Of a stretch of 64,000 nucleotides of DNA, positions 1-8,867 are shown in pieces. The stretch comes from CAVTQZ01 sp963737015 (GTDB taxonomy: Bacteria > Actinomycetota > Acidimicrobiia > Acidimicrobiales > UBA8190), in NCBI GenBank assembly GCA_963737015.1, contig CAVTQZ010000001.1, forward strand, positions 1,984,001 through 2,048,000. The letters run 5' to 3'. Position 1 is the first letter of the stretch, and each line of letters opens with the position of its first letter. A program made the position numbers and the translations under genes. The notes beneath the pieces are model-generated. The model was not told where the DNA came from. It was given only the letters and a program-made list of their open reading frames with translations, and searched no databases.

Positions 1-1027
1 CCATCGCCCCGATCAGCTCGTCGAAGTCGTCTTCGTGGAAGGGGCTGATCCAGCAGTTGCGCTTGAAGGCGTCGACGGGGTCCTCGATGAACGTCTGCGG
101 CATCTTCTCGTACGTGCCGTGCAGGTCCTCCAGCAACTGTGCGACCCACTCCCCACCGTTCTCCACGAACAAGATCCGAAGGTCCGGAAAACGCGAAAGC
201 AGGCCGTGGCAGGTCATCGATGTCGCCGCATCGATCGCGGGACGGTGGCTCAGGACCGTCATCTTGAACGGCTCCAGGGTGAACGGTAGGTACTCGGTCG
301 GCCCCGTCCACTCGCTCATCATCCGCGCGTAACCGCTGTCGGACGCGTGCATCGCGACCGGGATGTTGGCTTCGACGACCTTCTGCCAGAACCGGTCGAA
401 GTACGGAAGCGCGAAGGACCGCGTGCCGCCTGGGACGGGGACCGGGGCCGGCCGTATGAGGACCGTCTTCGCACCTCTCTCCAGACACCACTCGAGCTCT
501 TCGATCGCCTTGTCGACGATCGGGAGCGTCACCACCGGCGTGGCGAAGATCCGGTCCTCGTAGTTGAAGCTCCAGGTCTCGTACATCCACTCGTTCAGCG
601 CGTGGATCGCGGCGTGGGTGAGCTCCACGTCGTCGCGCATGCGCTCCTCGAGCAGGCTGGCGAGGGTCGGGAACATGAGCGTCTGGTCGACACCGAGCTC
701 GTCCATGACCTCGAGACGCGGGCCCGGCTCCCTGAACGCGGGGATCGAGCGCATCGGGTCACCGATCAACTCGCGGTACGACTTGCCCTCGGGATTGCCG
801 TTGCGGAAGTACTCCTCCTGTGCGCCGGGCCGCGCCACGACGTCGAAGGTCGGGTTCGGTATGTATTCGCTGATGACGCCCAACACCACGATCTTCGTCC
901 GGCCATCGACTTCTACGTACTTGATCGCGCCCTCGTACTCCTTGGGCAGGTACTTGGTGAAGGCGTCTTTGGTCTCGTATAGGTGGTTGTCGGCGTCGAA
1001 GGTATGGAATTCACATCTGCGGGCCAT
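1..1027 (-). CDS. COG2159-type amidohydrolase (C-terminus cut by window edge)
   Basis: A TIM-barrel amidohydrolase (amidohydrolase_2/COG2159 group), probably a metal-dependent hydrolase or decarboxylase acting on a catabolic intermediate in the cytoplasm. About 342 residues are visible from the ATG at 1027, and the frame is open to the window start. The N-terminus carries the family's metal-site variant DADNH, and a second metal-site His sits in AMHASDSGY. The protein is co-linear with the complete 398-residue paralog at 59429-60625, sharing for example the PTFDVVARPGAQEEYFRNGN block. No Shine-Dalgarno sequence precedes the ATG. Instead a TATCTT -10 element ends 7 bases upstream, so the mRNA is probably leaderless. 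The promoter overlaps a 16-bp palindrome at 1049-1064. The substrate is unknown. Confidence 0.9.
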   Translation of the reverse strand, partial: MARRCEFHTFDADNHLYETKDAFTKYLPKEYEGAIKYVEVDGRTKIVVLGVISEYIPNPTFDVVARPGAQEEYFRNGNPEGKSYRELIGDPMRSIPAFREPGPRLEVMDELGVDQTLMFPTLASLLEERMRDDVELTHAAIHALNEWMYETWSFNYEDRIFATPVVTLPIVDKAIEELEWCLERGAKTVLIRPAPVPVPGGTRSFALPYFDRFWQKVVEANIPVAMHASDSGYARMMSEWTGPTEYLPFTLEPFKMTVLSHRPAIDAATSMTCHGLLSRFPDLRILFVENGGEWVAQLLEDLHGTYEKMPQTFIEDPVDAFKRNCWISPFHEDDFDELIGAM

Positions 1028-1034
1028 GCCACAC

Positions 1035-1064
1035 AAGATAACCCGATTTTGACGGCGACGTCAA
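1035..1064 (-). promoter_or_regulatory. Leaderless promoter with palindromic operator (amidohydrolase 1)
   Basis: Reading toward the gene, -35 TTGACG (1059-1064) is separated by 18 bases from -10 TATCTT (1035-1040), and the ATG follows after 7 bases. The -35 is the outer half of a 16-bp palindrome at 1049-1064 (top strand TTGACGGCGACGTCAA). The same arrangement with the same spacings precedes the paralog at 60625. The promoter and operator roles are inferred. Confidence 0.6.
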
Positions 1065-1109
1065 TATCAGCTTTGGCGCCCAGCGCCCTCCGGGCTGGGT
1101 GGCCCAGGG

Positions 1110-2342
1110 TCAGGAGCCGGTCGTCTCGCCTTCGACGTTGGTCCCGCAGATGGGATCGGCTCCCTGGACGAGATCGAAGCTGCTCCCCGAGTACTTGGTT
1201 ATGTAGAAGCAGTTGTTCGCCCCGGCCGGAGTCGGCGTGCGGCTCGCCATGTCGATCGAACGGCTGCCTAGGAGCCCGGCGGCGTTGTAGTGGTGCAAGG
1301 TGCCCAGTCCCCTTATGAGAGATGCCTGCGTCGGGTGTGAACCCGCCGCCTCTAGCCCCTGGACCAGGAGCACGATCGAGGTGTAACCGGCGTACTCGGC
1401 GTAGGTCGGGTCGCCCGTGACGCCGACCTTCCTCAAGTTGCTCTCGAACTCCGTCGTCGCCGAGGTGTGCATCTCGATCGGCTCGAACGTGGAGAGGAAG
1501 AAGACGTCCTGGGCCGCCTGGAGAGCCCCGGGCCCCGCCTGCGTCAGATCGCCGCCGTAACCGGTTGGAAGCACAGCGGCTTTCACGTTCACGCCCGCCT
1601 GCCTGAGCGCCGACACGAGACCCAGGCCCGTATTGGGGTCGACCGACGCGGTCACGCCGTCCACACCTGCAGTTTTCATCGCCAGGGCTATCGGGCCCAC
1701 GTTGGTGCTACCGAAGGGAAATTGGGCGTTCAGGTATCCGACCTTCAGACCCGCGTGTTGAGCGGATAGAGCTGCTGACTCGGCGGCGTTCTTCGACTGC
1801 GGGGAGATTCCGTAGCCGAGAGACCCGATGTTCGTCGCCCCGAGAAGCCTGAACAACTGGCCGTAGGTAGTAGCGACCTTCGTGGCATCCACCGGCCCGT
1901 ACGTGGAGAACATGTTGGCGGACGGGCCCCATTCCGAACCGTCCTCAGCCACACCGACAACCGGGACGTTGTGCGACGTCAAGTAGCTCGATGTTAGGAA
2001 CGTAAGAGATGACACCGAGACCACCGCGGTCACGTTGTCTTGGAGGACCAGCTTCTGCGCGGCGGTGGAGACACCGGTCGGAGAACTCGTGGTGTCGGCG
2101 GTGTCGAGATTCAGCTTGTATCCCTGCTTCGCCGCCCACGCGATGCCCGCGTCGACCCCCTGCACACTCGTCTTGTTGCCGGAGGCCGCCGGCCCAGTGA
2201 GATCGCTCAACAGGCCGATGGTGAACGTATGGCCGGCTGCGATGGAACTGCCTCCAGACGAAGAGGACGAAGAGCTGCACCCCGCGGCAATGACCACGAT
2301 CCCTGCGGTGGCGATCAGGACCTTCATCTTGTTCTTCAGCAT
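1110..2342 (-). CDS. ABC transporter substrate-binding lipoprotein (LivK/Peripla_BP_6)
   Basis: Extracytoplasmic solute-binding lipoprotein of the branched-chain amino acid/amide family, 410 residues. I chose the ATG at 2342 because GGGAG lies 7 bases upstream; an in-frame start at 2399 would overlap the preceding gene. A short basic N-terminus, a hydrophobic stretch and the lipobox-like AAGC put the lipidated Cys at residue 22, followed by a Ser/Gly-rich linker typical of lipoproteins. The mature part begins with the family motif TIGLLSDLTGPAASG. It is the last gene of a three-gene importer operon, 31 bases after the fused ATPase. In catabolic clusters, members of this family often bind aromatic or alicyclic acids rather than amino acids, so the ligand cannot be named. 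Confidence 0.92.
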   Translation of the reverse strand: MLKNKMKVLIATAGIVVIAAGCSSSSSSSGGSSIAAGHTFTIGLLSDLTGPAASGNKTSVQGVDAGIAWAAKQGYKLNLDTADTTSSPTGVSTAAQKLVLQDNVTAVVSVSSLTFLTSSYLTSHNVPVVGVAEDGSEWGPSANMFSTYGPVDATKVATTYGQLFRLLGATNIGSLGYGISPQSKNAAESAALSAQHAGLKVGYLNAQFPFGSTNVGPIALAMKTAGVDGVTASVDPNTGLGLVSALRQAGVNVKAAVLPTGYGGDLTQAGPGALQAAQDVFFLSTFEPIEMHTSATTEFESNLRKVGVTGDPTYAEYAGYTSIVLLVQGLEAAGSHPTQASLIRGLGTLHHYNAAGLLGSRSIDMASRTPTPAGANNCFYITKYSGSSFDLVQGADPICGTNVEGETTGS

Positions 2343-2373
2343 TTGTTGTCTCCCATGGTCGTTTGCAACATCT

Positions 2374-4032
2374 TCATCCCGCGGCAGCGAGAGCTTCACC
2401 TAGGTAGTGGCGCAGCACTTCTCCCCGCGCTTCGCTCGTGGGACCACTCCAGGCGGTCTCCCCGCGCTGGAGCACGAGGCAGTGGTCAGCGAACTCGAGC
2501 GCCCGGTGAACATACTGCTCGATCATCACCACGGTCACGCCTTCCTGTCGGGCGCGCGTGAGACCCTCGAAGACGACGTCCACGAGCAGCGGAGCGAGGC
2601 CCAATGAGAGCTCGTCCACGATCATCAGCTTCGGAAAGGTGGCGAGCGCCCTGCCCAGCGACAACATCTGCTGCTCTCCTCCCGAAAGGAGGCGTGCCAG
2701 CTGTCTGCGTCGCGAACCCAGAGCGGGAAAGATCTCGAAGGCGTGTTCGAGCGATTCGCGGCGTAGGCGGCGTCCCTCGAGCGAACATGCGGCCATCCTG
2801 AGGTTCTCCGTCACGGTGAGACCCGGGAAGATCCCGCGGCTCTCGGGGAGATAGACGATTCCCGCACGCCGCACCCTGTGAGCGGGCCACCCCCCTATCT
2901 CCCGGCCCCCGAAGACGATGCTGCCGGCGAACGGGGGGACGAGTCCTGAGAGGGCCCGCGCCAGACTGCTCTTGCCTGCGCCGTTTGCGCCGAGAATCGC
3001 GAGAGTCTCGCCGGCCCCGATGTCGAACGAGACCCCGGAAAGTGCGGTGGCGTCGCCGTAGCGGACACAGAGCCCTTCTACCGTCAGAGAGCTGAGCGGG
3101 CTCGCTGTGGTGTCGCTCTCGCTTTCGCTCGGGGTCGGGATTGGTGAATACACGATGCCGGCACGCCCGTTCGAGCTCGGTGCGGAAGGCTCCTCGGGCG
3201 CAGCACCTTCGCGACCGCTCTCGCGCTCGTCCAACTCCTCACCGAGGTAGGCCGCCTGGACCGAAGCGTTCGAGCGCACTTGCTGTGGAGTTCCGCTCGC
3301 GATCAAGACACCGAAGTCCAAGACGTAGACACTGCTCGACAAGCGCATCACCAAGTCGACATCGTGCTCCACCAGCAGCACCGAGACGCCGCGCTCGAGG
3401 TTCACCCGGCGAAGGGTTCGTTCGAACTGCTCGGTCTCAGAAGAATCGAGACCAGACGACGGTTCGTCGAGAAGCAGCACTGAAGGCGACGAGGCGAGCG
3501 CGCGTCCGATCTCGAGCAATCTGGCCGTACCGAGCGGCAGTCCCAACGCCATCTGATTTGCGATCGGCCCGAGGCCGAGCAGATCCACGAGCTCGTCGAC
3601 GTGGTCGCGTTCGCCCTGATCGGTGGGTCTCAGGCTCCCCATGGTGAACAGGTCCGACCATGCACGGCTCCTCGCATGCTTGGCGCGATGAGCAAGCACG
3701 AGATGGTCGCGCACGGTCATCCCGCCGAACAGCTCGGGGTGCTGGAACGTACGAGCGAGCCCCCTTGCCGCGCGCACCTGGGGACGTGTACGCGTCACGT
3801 CCTGGCCGTCGATCGACACGGTTCCCCTGGTCGGACGGATCAAGCCCGACAGGACACCGAAGAGTGTGCTCTTGCCCGCCCCGTTCGGCCCCACGAGACC
3901 CACTATCGATCCCGGGTCAACGGCGATGCTCACGTCGTCCACCGCGAGAAGGCCGCCGAAACGAACGCTCACCTGCGAGCAGGAAAGTCGAGGCGTGTTT
4001 CTCTCCTCCGCAATGGCGTCTTTTTCCGTCAC
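2374..4032 (-). CDS. Fused LivG-LivF ABC transporter ATPase
   Basis: Cytoplasmic ATPase with two nucleotide-binding domains in one 552-residue chain; most Liv systems encode LivG and LivF separately. Domain 1 (residues about 15-265) has Walker A GPNGAGKST (48-56), a degenerate signature LGLPLGTARLLEIGRAL and Walker B VLLLDEP, and ends with the LivG-type AAYLGEE. A Ser/Glu-rich linker of about 50 residues follows. Domain 2 (about 316-552) has Walker A GANGAGKSS (348-356), signature LSGGEQQ and Walker B LMIVDEL, where Leu replaces the usual Pro after DE. The GTG start at 4032 overlaps the stop of the permease gene in a GTGA quartet, which implies translational coupling. Confidence 0.93.
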   Translation of the reverse strand: MTEKDAIAEERNTPRLSCSQVSVRFGGLLAVDDVSIAVDPGSIVGLVGPNGAGKSTLFGVLSGLIRPTRGTVSIDGQDVTRTRPQVRAARGLARTFQHPELFGGMTVRDHLVLAHRAKHARSRAWSDLFTMGSLRPTDQGERDHVDELVDLLGLGPIANQMALGLPLGTARLLEIGRALASSPSVLLLDEPSSGLDSSETEQFERTLRRVNLERGVSVLLVEHDVDLVMRLSSSVYVLDFGVLIASGTPQQVRSNASVQAAYLGEELDERESGREGAAPEEPSAPSSNGRAGIVYSPIPTPSESESDTTASPLSSLTVEGLCVRYGDATALSGVSFDIGAGETLAILGANGAGKSSLARALSGLVPPFAGSIVFGGREIGGWPAHRVRRAGIVYLPESRGIFPGLTVTENLRMAACSLEGRRLRRESLEHAFEIFPALGSRRRQLARLLSGGEQQMLSLGRALATFPKLMIVDELSLGLAPLLVDVVFEGLTRARQEGVTVVMIEQYVHRALEFADHCLVLQRGETAWSGPTSEARGEVLRHYLGEALAAAG

Positions 4033-6086
4033 TTCGCCATCCCCGCTTTGGCACCCCTCTCGCCTCGCAGGGTCCCCGGGTCGCCGACATGTCCTTCTGC
4101 CCCCCCGAAGGCCGGCGCGTCCGGCGCCGCCGACTCTGTGGCGACCCGCGTCGCGTCCGTCTGGGCGGGTCCGCCGCGTAGCTTCGAAAAGAGCGCTCTC
4201 AACTGCCTCGCATTCTGTGCGACCACGCCCTCGGGATTACGCGCCACCATCACCGCACCCAGGCCGAACAGAAGCGTGGGTATCTCGGCCCAACGGACCG
4301 GAACGTAACTAGAGAAGATCCCTGGGATGAGCGCCAGAGCCATCCCCGACAACGCCGCGGCAGCAATCGAGCGCACTCCCAGCGTTACGACGACCGCGAG
4401 CCAGACGAGGCCGCCGAAGGTCTCGAACGACTGAGGCTGAGACTGTCCGACGTCGAGGGCGAGAAGACCCCCGCCGACAGCGGCCACGAAGGCCGCCACG
4501 GCCCCAACGATCACCTTCACTTGCAGCACACTCAGGCCCGACGTTCGTGCCACGGTCGCGCTGTCACGCACGGCCCGCAGCGCCAAGCCCGTCGTCGATC
4601 GCCGGAGGTTCAAGATCAACACAGCGAAGATGATGAAGATTCCGAAGGCGAGATAGCTGAACGCGAGGTCACCACCGGCAAAGCCGGGCCTGGTGAAGGG
4701 CACGCCGGCCCCGGTGTTGAGAAACCGAGGGCGCGTGAAGATGAGCGTCTCGACGAGTAGTCCGAATGTCAGCGTCACGAGAGCGACGTAGAGGTCACCG
4801 AGGCGGATGGTGAGAAGACCGATCACAGCACCTGCCGCGGCTGCCACAACTCCCCCCATCACGAGCGCGACGAGCACAGGGACGTGGAAAATAATGACGA
4901 ACTGCGCAGACGCGATCGCGCCGGTGCCCGCGAAGATGACCTGCGAGAGCCACAACATCCCTCCTTCACCCGTGACCACTGTGAAGGTGAGGAAGGTCAC
5001 CGCGTAACACATGCCGAGCGCCACCAGGCTCAACCAGTAGGCGGAACCATGCAGTATCAACGGCAGGAGACCCACGACCACCAGTGGGATCACTCCGAGC
5101 GCGCCACTCGTGAGGCCGGGTCGGCTGTGCTGTGGGATCGAGCTCTCCGTGCTCTGGTTCGCGGGCCGCAGAGCATGGTCGAGAGGCCCTCCGGTTCCCA
5201 CGCTTCCCTCGACCGCCCCTGAACGGATCACGTAGAAGACAAGAGCCACCAGGATGAAGGCGAACGGGATGCTCGGGATGATCGCAGCGGTAAACGAGCT
5301 GTTGGCCGGCAGGTACTTCTGGATGACATCTGTCACCACTCCCATCGCGAGCGAGACCAGCACGACCGCCGGGAGCGACCTCAGGCGCGCTGCGACGACG
5401 GCGGCGAATGCCGCGGCCATGAGGGTCGTCATTCCCGTGGTGGTGAGCCCGTTCGTCGGCGCAACGAGGATTCCGGCGAGGCCGGCCAGAGCCGACGATA
5501 CGGCCCAGACTCCGAGGGCGACTCGTCCGGGATGGACGCCCGATGCCTCTGTCATGGCTTTCGAATCGACCAGCGCCCGAACCTTGAGCCCGACATCGGT
5601 GAACCGGAGTATCAGCGTGCCGGCGACCACCACGAACAACACGAAACCGTAGGTGACCACCTGGTTGGTGCTGACCGTCGTACCGAAGATGTGGAAGGGA
5701 TGGTCGCTCGTAAGCGCGAGACCGGGAGCGGAATCGATCGTCTGGGTGCCCATCGTCAGATCCGCTATCGGTGGCAGCGCCACAGAAAGACCGATCGTGG
5801 TGACGAGCTTGATGAGCATGGACCGGCCGCTCAGGAAGCGGAACAGGACCGCGTAGAGGATCATGCCCATCAAGGGCGCGAACAGAACAAGAGAGATCGT
5901 CCCGGCGGTCACCGTCGAAAGCCCGTGCTGGGAGTTCAGCCAGTAGTAGAAGCGCGCAACCACGTAAGCCATCGATCCGAACGCGAAGTTCAGGACTCCT
6001 GACGAGACGTAGGTGACCGTGAGCGCAGCGGAGGCGATGGCATAGATCGAGCCGAGCGCCAGGCCGAAGAGTATGTACTGGACCAT
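4029..6086 (-). CDS. Fused LivH-LivM ABC transporter permease
   Basis: Integral membrane permease of 685 residues that joins the two usual Liv permeases. Residues 1-300 are LivH-like (MVQYILFGLALGSIYAIASA start, many transmembrane helices). Residues about 330-645 are LivM-like, including the conserved motif LRAVRDSATVARTSGL and the GGxLGL-type helices. A hydrophilic tail of about 40 residues ends the protein. It is the first gene of the importer operon and is followed by the fused ATPase with a 4-base overlap. No good ribosome-binding site precedes the ATG at 6086. A possible short leader frame ends 3 bases upstream, so translation may be coupled to it. Confidence 0.93.
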   Translation of the reverse strand: MVQYILFGLALGSIYAIASAALTVTYVSSGVLNFAFGSMAYVVARFYYWLNSQHGLSTVTAGTISLVLFAPLMGMILYAVLFRFLSGRSMLIKLVTTIGLSVALPPIADLTMGTQTIDSAPGLALTSDHPFHIFGTTVSTNQVVTYGFVLFVVVAGTLILRFTDVGLKVRALVDSKAMTEASGVHPGRVALGVWAVSSALAGLAGILVAPTNGLTTTGMTTLMAAAFAAVVAARLRSLPAVVLVSLAMGVVTDVIQKYLPANSSFTAAIIPSIPFAFILVALVFYVIRSGAVEGSVGTGGPLDHALRPANQSTESSIPQHSRPGLTSGALGVIPLVVVGLLPLILHGSAYWLSLVALGMCYAVTFLTFTVVTGEGGMLWLSQVIFAGTGAIASAQFVIIFHVPVLVALVMGGVVAAAAGAVIGLLTIRLGDLYVALVTLTFGLLVETLIFTRPRFLNTGAGVPFTRPGFAGGDLAFSYLAFGIFIIFAVLILNLRRSTTGLALRAVRDSATVARTSGLSVLQVKVIVGAVAAFVAAVGGGLLALDVGQSQPQSFETFGGLVWLAVVVTLGVRSIAAAALSGMALALIPGIFSSYVPVRWAEIPTLLFGLGAVMVARNPEGVVAQNARQLRALFSKLRGGPAQTDATRVATESAAPDAPAFGGAEGHVGDPGTLRGERGAKAGMAK

Positions 6087-6089
6087 TCG

Positions 6090-6179
6090 TCAGTCCGGGG
6101 CCCGGCGGGCCGACGAGGTGACACCGGAGGGGGCGGGGTCGGAGAGCGGCTCGCCACTGGGTAAAAGGAGACCCCCCAT
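6090..6179 (-). other. Possible 29-codon leader ORF before the Liv operon
   Basis: An ATG at 6179, preceded by GGGGGAGGT and AAGGT, opens a 29-codon frame (starting MGGLLLPSGEP) that ends with TGA at 6092-6090, three bases before the ATG of the fused permease. The permease itself lacks a Shine-Dalgarno sequence, so this frame could feed ribosomes to it. The peptide resembles no known leader and could be a chance frame in GC-rich DNA. The rest of the 247-base upstream region holds the promoter at 6266-6293. Confidence 0.25.
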
Positions 6180-6265
6180 TACCTTGGACTACCTCCCCCT
6201 CGAACCGACGACCGGCACATCCTGACCGCTGCCGGAGCGCCGGACGGCCGCGAATGGCAGGGCTT

Positions 6266-6293
6266 ACAGTACCAATCTTGACGTCGGAGTCAA
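6266..6293 (-). promoter_or_regulatory. Liv operon promoter with palindromic operator
   Basis: Toward the Liv genes, -35 TTGACT (6288-6293) is 16 bases from -10 TACTGT (6266-6271). The -35 lies inside an inverted repeat at 6278-6293 (top strand TTGACGTCGGAGTCAA), flanked by one further matching pair (TCTTGAC...GTCAAGA, 6276-6295). This is a member of the 16-bp motif also found at 1049, 46314, 57527 and 60647. It predicts a leader of roughly 170 bases before the permease ATG. Confidence 0.5.
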
Positions 6294-6333
6294 GACCTCT
6301 AAAGGCCTCTTGTAGAGGGTCTTCGGGTCCTAC

Positions 6334-7161
6334 TTACTTGGGATAACCGGCCAGCAGGAACCCCACGATGGCGCCCGCCGCTTCGTAGGAGCCCGTCACT
6401 CCCGAGCTCATGTAGCCCGCGTCGGTCACGAGGATCGTGCCCGTGATGGCCTTGGCGGCGTCGCTACAGAGGAAGACGAGGGGGTAGGCCTGCTCGAGGG
6501 GCGTCGAGGGCTCGATGCCGAGCTCGCCGCGGTAGTCGGAAGCGAAACCGAGCCAAAGGTCCTTGTTGGCCTGCGCCAGGGGGGTGTCGGTAGGGCCCGG
6601 GCAGATGGCGTTGATCCTTATGCCTTCCTTCAGCAGTGCGAAGGCCTCGCGCGACACGTACGCGCAGATGGCCATCTTGCTCCACATGTAGTCCGCTCTG
6701 CTGTGTGCCTCGATCCAGCGAACAGCGCTGTCGAAGTCGGTGTTGTCCAGGTATTCCTTGAGGTCGTCGAGCTCCTGCTGCCAGCCGAGCCCCGCCGCGG
6801 AGGAGATGAAGCCGATGGCGGACCCGCGAGGGAGCATGGACTTCTCGCGAAGGCGGTCGATCAGGTGCCGATGTCCGATGAAGTTGATCTTCTCGATGCC
6901 TGGAGTCCCGTCCGCAACACCGGCACAGGAGAACAAGGCGTCGATCGGTGCTTCTATTTCACCGATCGCGCTATCGATCGACTGTGGGTCGGCGAGGTCG
7001 ACTTGGAGCGCTTTTGCTCCTGACAACGAGACCTCGGCCCGGTCCAGGACGGTCACCTTTGCTCCGGCGTCGAGGACAAGTTGCGCAGCGGCCGCACCCA
7101 TTCCCGTCGCTCCACCAACCACGACCGCGTGCTTTCCGTCGTACCGAAACGCCTCGAACAT
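6334..7161 (-). CDS. Short-chain dehydrogenase/reductase (3-alpha-HSD/carbonyl reductase-like)
   Basis: NAD(P)-dependent oxidoreductase of 275 residues, probably interconverting a hydroxy and a keto group on a catabolic intermediate. The nucleotide-binding motif is GGATGMGAA near residue 16, the catalytic Ser lies in FISSAAG, and the Tyr/Lys pair is YMWSK. The long insert between the Ser and Tyr motifs and the CPGPTDTPL motif resemble the 3-alpha-hydroxysteroid dehydrogenase/carbonyl reductase group. GGAGG lies about 10 bases before the ATG. The gene follows the CaiB gene at 7197-8414 by 35 bases, probably in one operon. Confidence 0.9.
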   Translation of the reverse strand: MFEAFRYDGKHAVVVGGATGMGAAAAQLVLDAGAKVTVLDRAEVSLSGAKALQVDLADPQSIDSAIGEIEAPIDALFSCAGVADGTPGIEKINFIGHRHLIDRLREKSMLPRGSAIGFISSAAGLGWQQELDDLKEYLDNTDFDSAVRWIEAHSRADYMWSKMAICAYVSREAFALLKEGIRINAICPGPTDTPLAQANKDLWLGFASDYRGELGIEPSTPLEQAYPLVFLCSDAAKAITGTILVTDAGYMSSGVTGSYEAAGAIVGFLLAGYPK

Positions 7162-7196
7162 TTTTCTTTCCTCCCGAGCTGTAAACGGCGGTGGAC

Positions 7197-8414
7197 TCAG
7201 GCCACCACGCCGCGAACCTTAAGGTCGAGGACCGCCTCCGTGTCCATTCCAATCTCCGCGAGTATCTCGTCTCCGTGCTCGTTGAATTCCGGGGCGCGCC
7301 CGGGCTTGGCGGGCATTTCGTCGAACTGCACGGGTGCGGCAGCAAGATGGAACGCCACCCCCTTGGACGTGACACATTCCTGGACATATCCGTTGGCGAG
7401 GGTCTGGGGATCCGACGCGACCTCCAATGTGTCCTGGACCACGGCCCACTGCCCGCTGAAACCGGCGAGTCGCTCCCGCCACTCCTCGAGCGTGTGTTCT
7501 GAGAACACCTTGCGGAGCTCCTTCATCGCTTCTAGGCCGTTATTGATCAGTGACTCGTGATCTGCGAAACGGGGCTCCGTCGCCAACTCCGGCCGTCCCA
7601 CAACGTCGCACATCTCCGGCCAGTACTTTCCGGCCTGGAGACAGGTAAGAGAGATGAAGCGCTGGTCCTTCGTCTTGTAGTTGCCTGTGAGTGGGTTCCG
7701 CTTCGACGTCGTGCCCGTAGGCACCGCGAACGGGACGTTCATCAACATGGAGATTGCGAGGGCTTGGCCTTGCGCCCAGATGCCAGTTCCGAAGAGCGAC
7801 ACGTCGACGGTCGTCGCCTCACCGGTGCGCTCCCGGTGGTACAGCGCGCCCATCACTCCCCCGGCGATCGTCATCGCCCCTATCGAATCCCCGAAGCCGG
7901 GCCCGGGGGGATGAGGGACGTCGTCGTCATCTGCCCTTTTGACGCCCATCGCCACCCCTGGGCGGGCCCAGAAGGCCAAGGAGTCGTAGCTGCCTTTGTC
8001 GGCTTCAGGCCCACGTTCTCCCTGCCCGCTACCCCTCACGTAGATGATCCTCGGATTCCGGGCGCGTAGGTCGTCGACCTCGATGCCAAGCTTCTTACGG
8101 ACACCGGAGAGCTTGTTGGTGATGAACACGTCGCAGCTCTCTGAGAGCTTGTAGAGGATCTCGCGTCCGTCCTCCGAGGTGAGGTCCAGGCCGAGACTGC
8201 GCTTTCCGCGGTTGGAGTGTTCCATGAGGACATGGACGTCCGAAGGAATGGAGAGGACTCCAGTCGAACCGAGACCCCGCATCGCGTCTCCACGTTCAAC
8301 GTGTTCGATCTTGATTACATTCGCTCCCCAGTCGGCCAGGAGCGCGGAGGCGGCTGGGACGAAGGTCTGTTCCGCCACCTCGAGAACGTGGACCCCGTCC
8401 ATCACCGCTGTCAT
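7197..8414 (-). CDS. Family III CoA-transferase (CaiB/BaiF)
   Basis: Predicted to move CoA between carboxylic acids, activating or recycling an acyl substrate. The start at 8414 is set by a strong AGGAGG just upstream; the frame stays open further but without a ribosome-binding site. The 405-residue protein has the family's N-terminal ADWGANVIKIEHVERGD block and the catalytic Asp in GFGDSIGAM, aligned with Asp169 of formyl-CoA transferase. It is paired with the SDR downstream and is divergent from the small gene at 8538. Its substrate is unknown. It is one of four family III members in the window. Confidence 0.92.
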   Translation of the reverse strand: MTAVMDGVHVLEVAEQTFVPAASALLADWGANVIKIEHVERGDAMRGLGSTGVLSIPSDVHVLMEHSNRGKRSLGLDLTSEDGREILYKLSESCDVFITNKLSGVRKKLGIEVDDLRARNPRIIYVRGSGQGERGPEADKGSYDSLAFWARPGVAMGVKRADDDDVPHPPGPGFGDSIGAMTIAGGVMGALYHRERTGEATTVDVSLFGTGIWAQGQALAISMLMNVPFAVPTGTTSKRNPLTGNYKTKDQRFISLTCLQAGKYWPEMCDVVGRPELATEPRFADHESLINNGLEAMKELRKVFSEHTLEEWRERLAGFSGQWAVVQDTLEVASDPQTLANGYVQECVTSKGVAFHLAAAPVQFDEMPAKPGRAPEFNEHGDEILAEIGMDTEAVLDLKVRGVVA

Positions 8415-8537
8415 TTGCCTACCTCCTGTTCGGCCCCGCCGATCATATTCGGACGGGAACATCAAGAAAACGCGGATCATTGACGTTAAGACTGCGGTCC
8501 ACAAAGCTGCCTTTCAGCGCTGTCCAAAGGAGGAACC

Positions 8538-8834
8538 GTGGCCGAGTACATCCAGATCGTTGAATACCAGTCAGACGACATCGAGGCAGTGATCAAAGGT
8601 GCGAACAGCGTTCCGGTTCCCGACGACGTCCCCAAACCAACCTCGGTGATAGTGGTGCGCGACCGAGACCGTCCAGGGACCTACGCGACGATTCTGCGTT
8701 TCAACTCCTACGAAGACGCAATGCGCCACTCCGAAAGTGATGCCACCCAGGAACGCATCGCCAAGATCGGTCCTCTCATGAAGGGCGAGACCCGCTTTTA
8801 CAACCTAGACATTCTTGACGAGAGGAATTCATAG
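8538..8834 (+). CDS. Small conserved-looking protein, possibly ferredoxin-like/Dabb fold
   Basis: A 98-residue soluble protein whose GTG start is preceded by AAAGGAGG. It begins MAEYIQIVEYQSDD and contains a pattern (TSVIVVRDRDRPGTYATILR, then FNSYEDAMRHSESDATQE) that resembles small alpha/beta-barrel 'antibiotic monooxygenase/Dabb' proteins, in which a strand is followed by a helix with several acidic residues. I do not recognise a specific family. It is transcribed divergently from the CaiB-SDR operon across a 123-base gap and ends 33 bases before the convergent epimerase gene. Confidence 0.75.
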   Translation: MAEYIQIVEYQSDDIEAVIKGANSVPVPDDVPKPTSVIVVRDRDRPGTYATILRFNSYEDAMRHSESDATQERIAKIGPLMKGETRFYNLDILDERNS

Positions 8835-8867
8835 CTCGACCCGATCTAGATCGCCGCGCTAGAACGA

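Noticed and set aside
8481..8496. TTGACGTTAAGACTGC as another copy of the 16-bp operator
   Set aside because: Only the first half matches the palindrome; the second half does not, so it is at most an ordinary -35 element.
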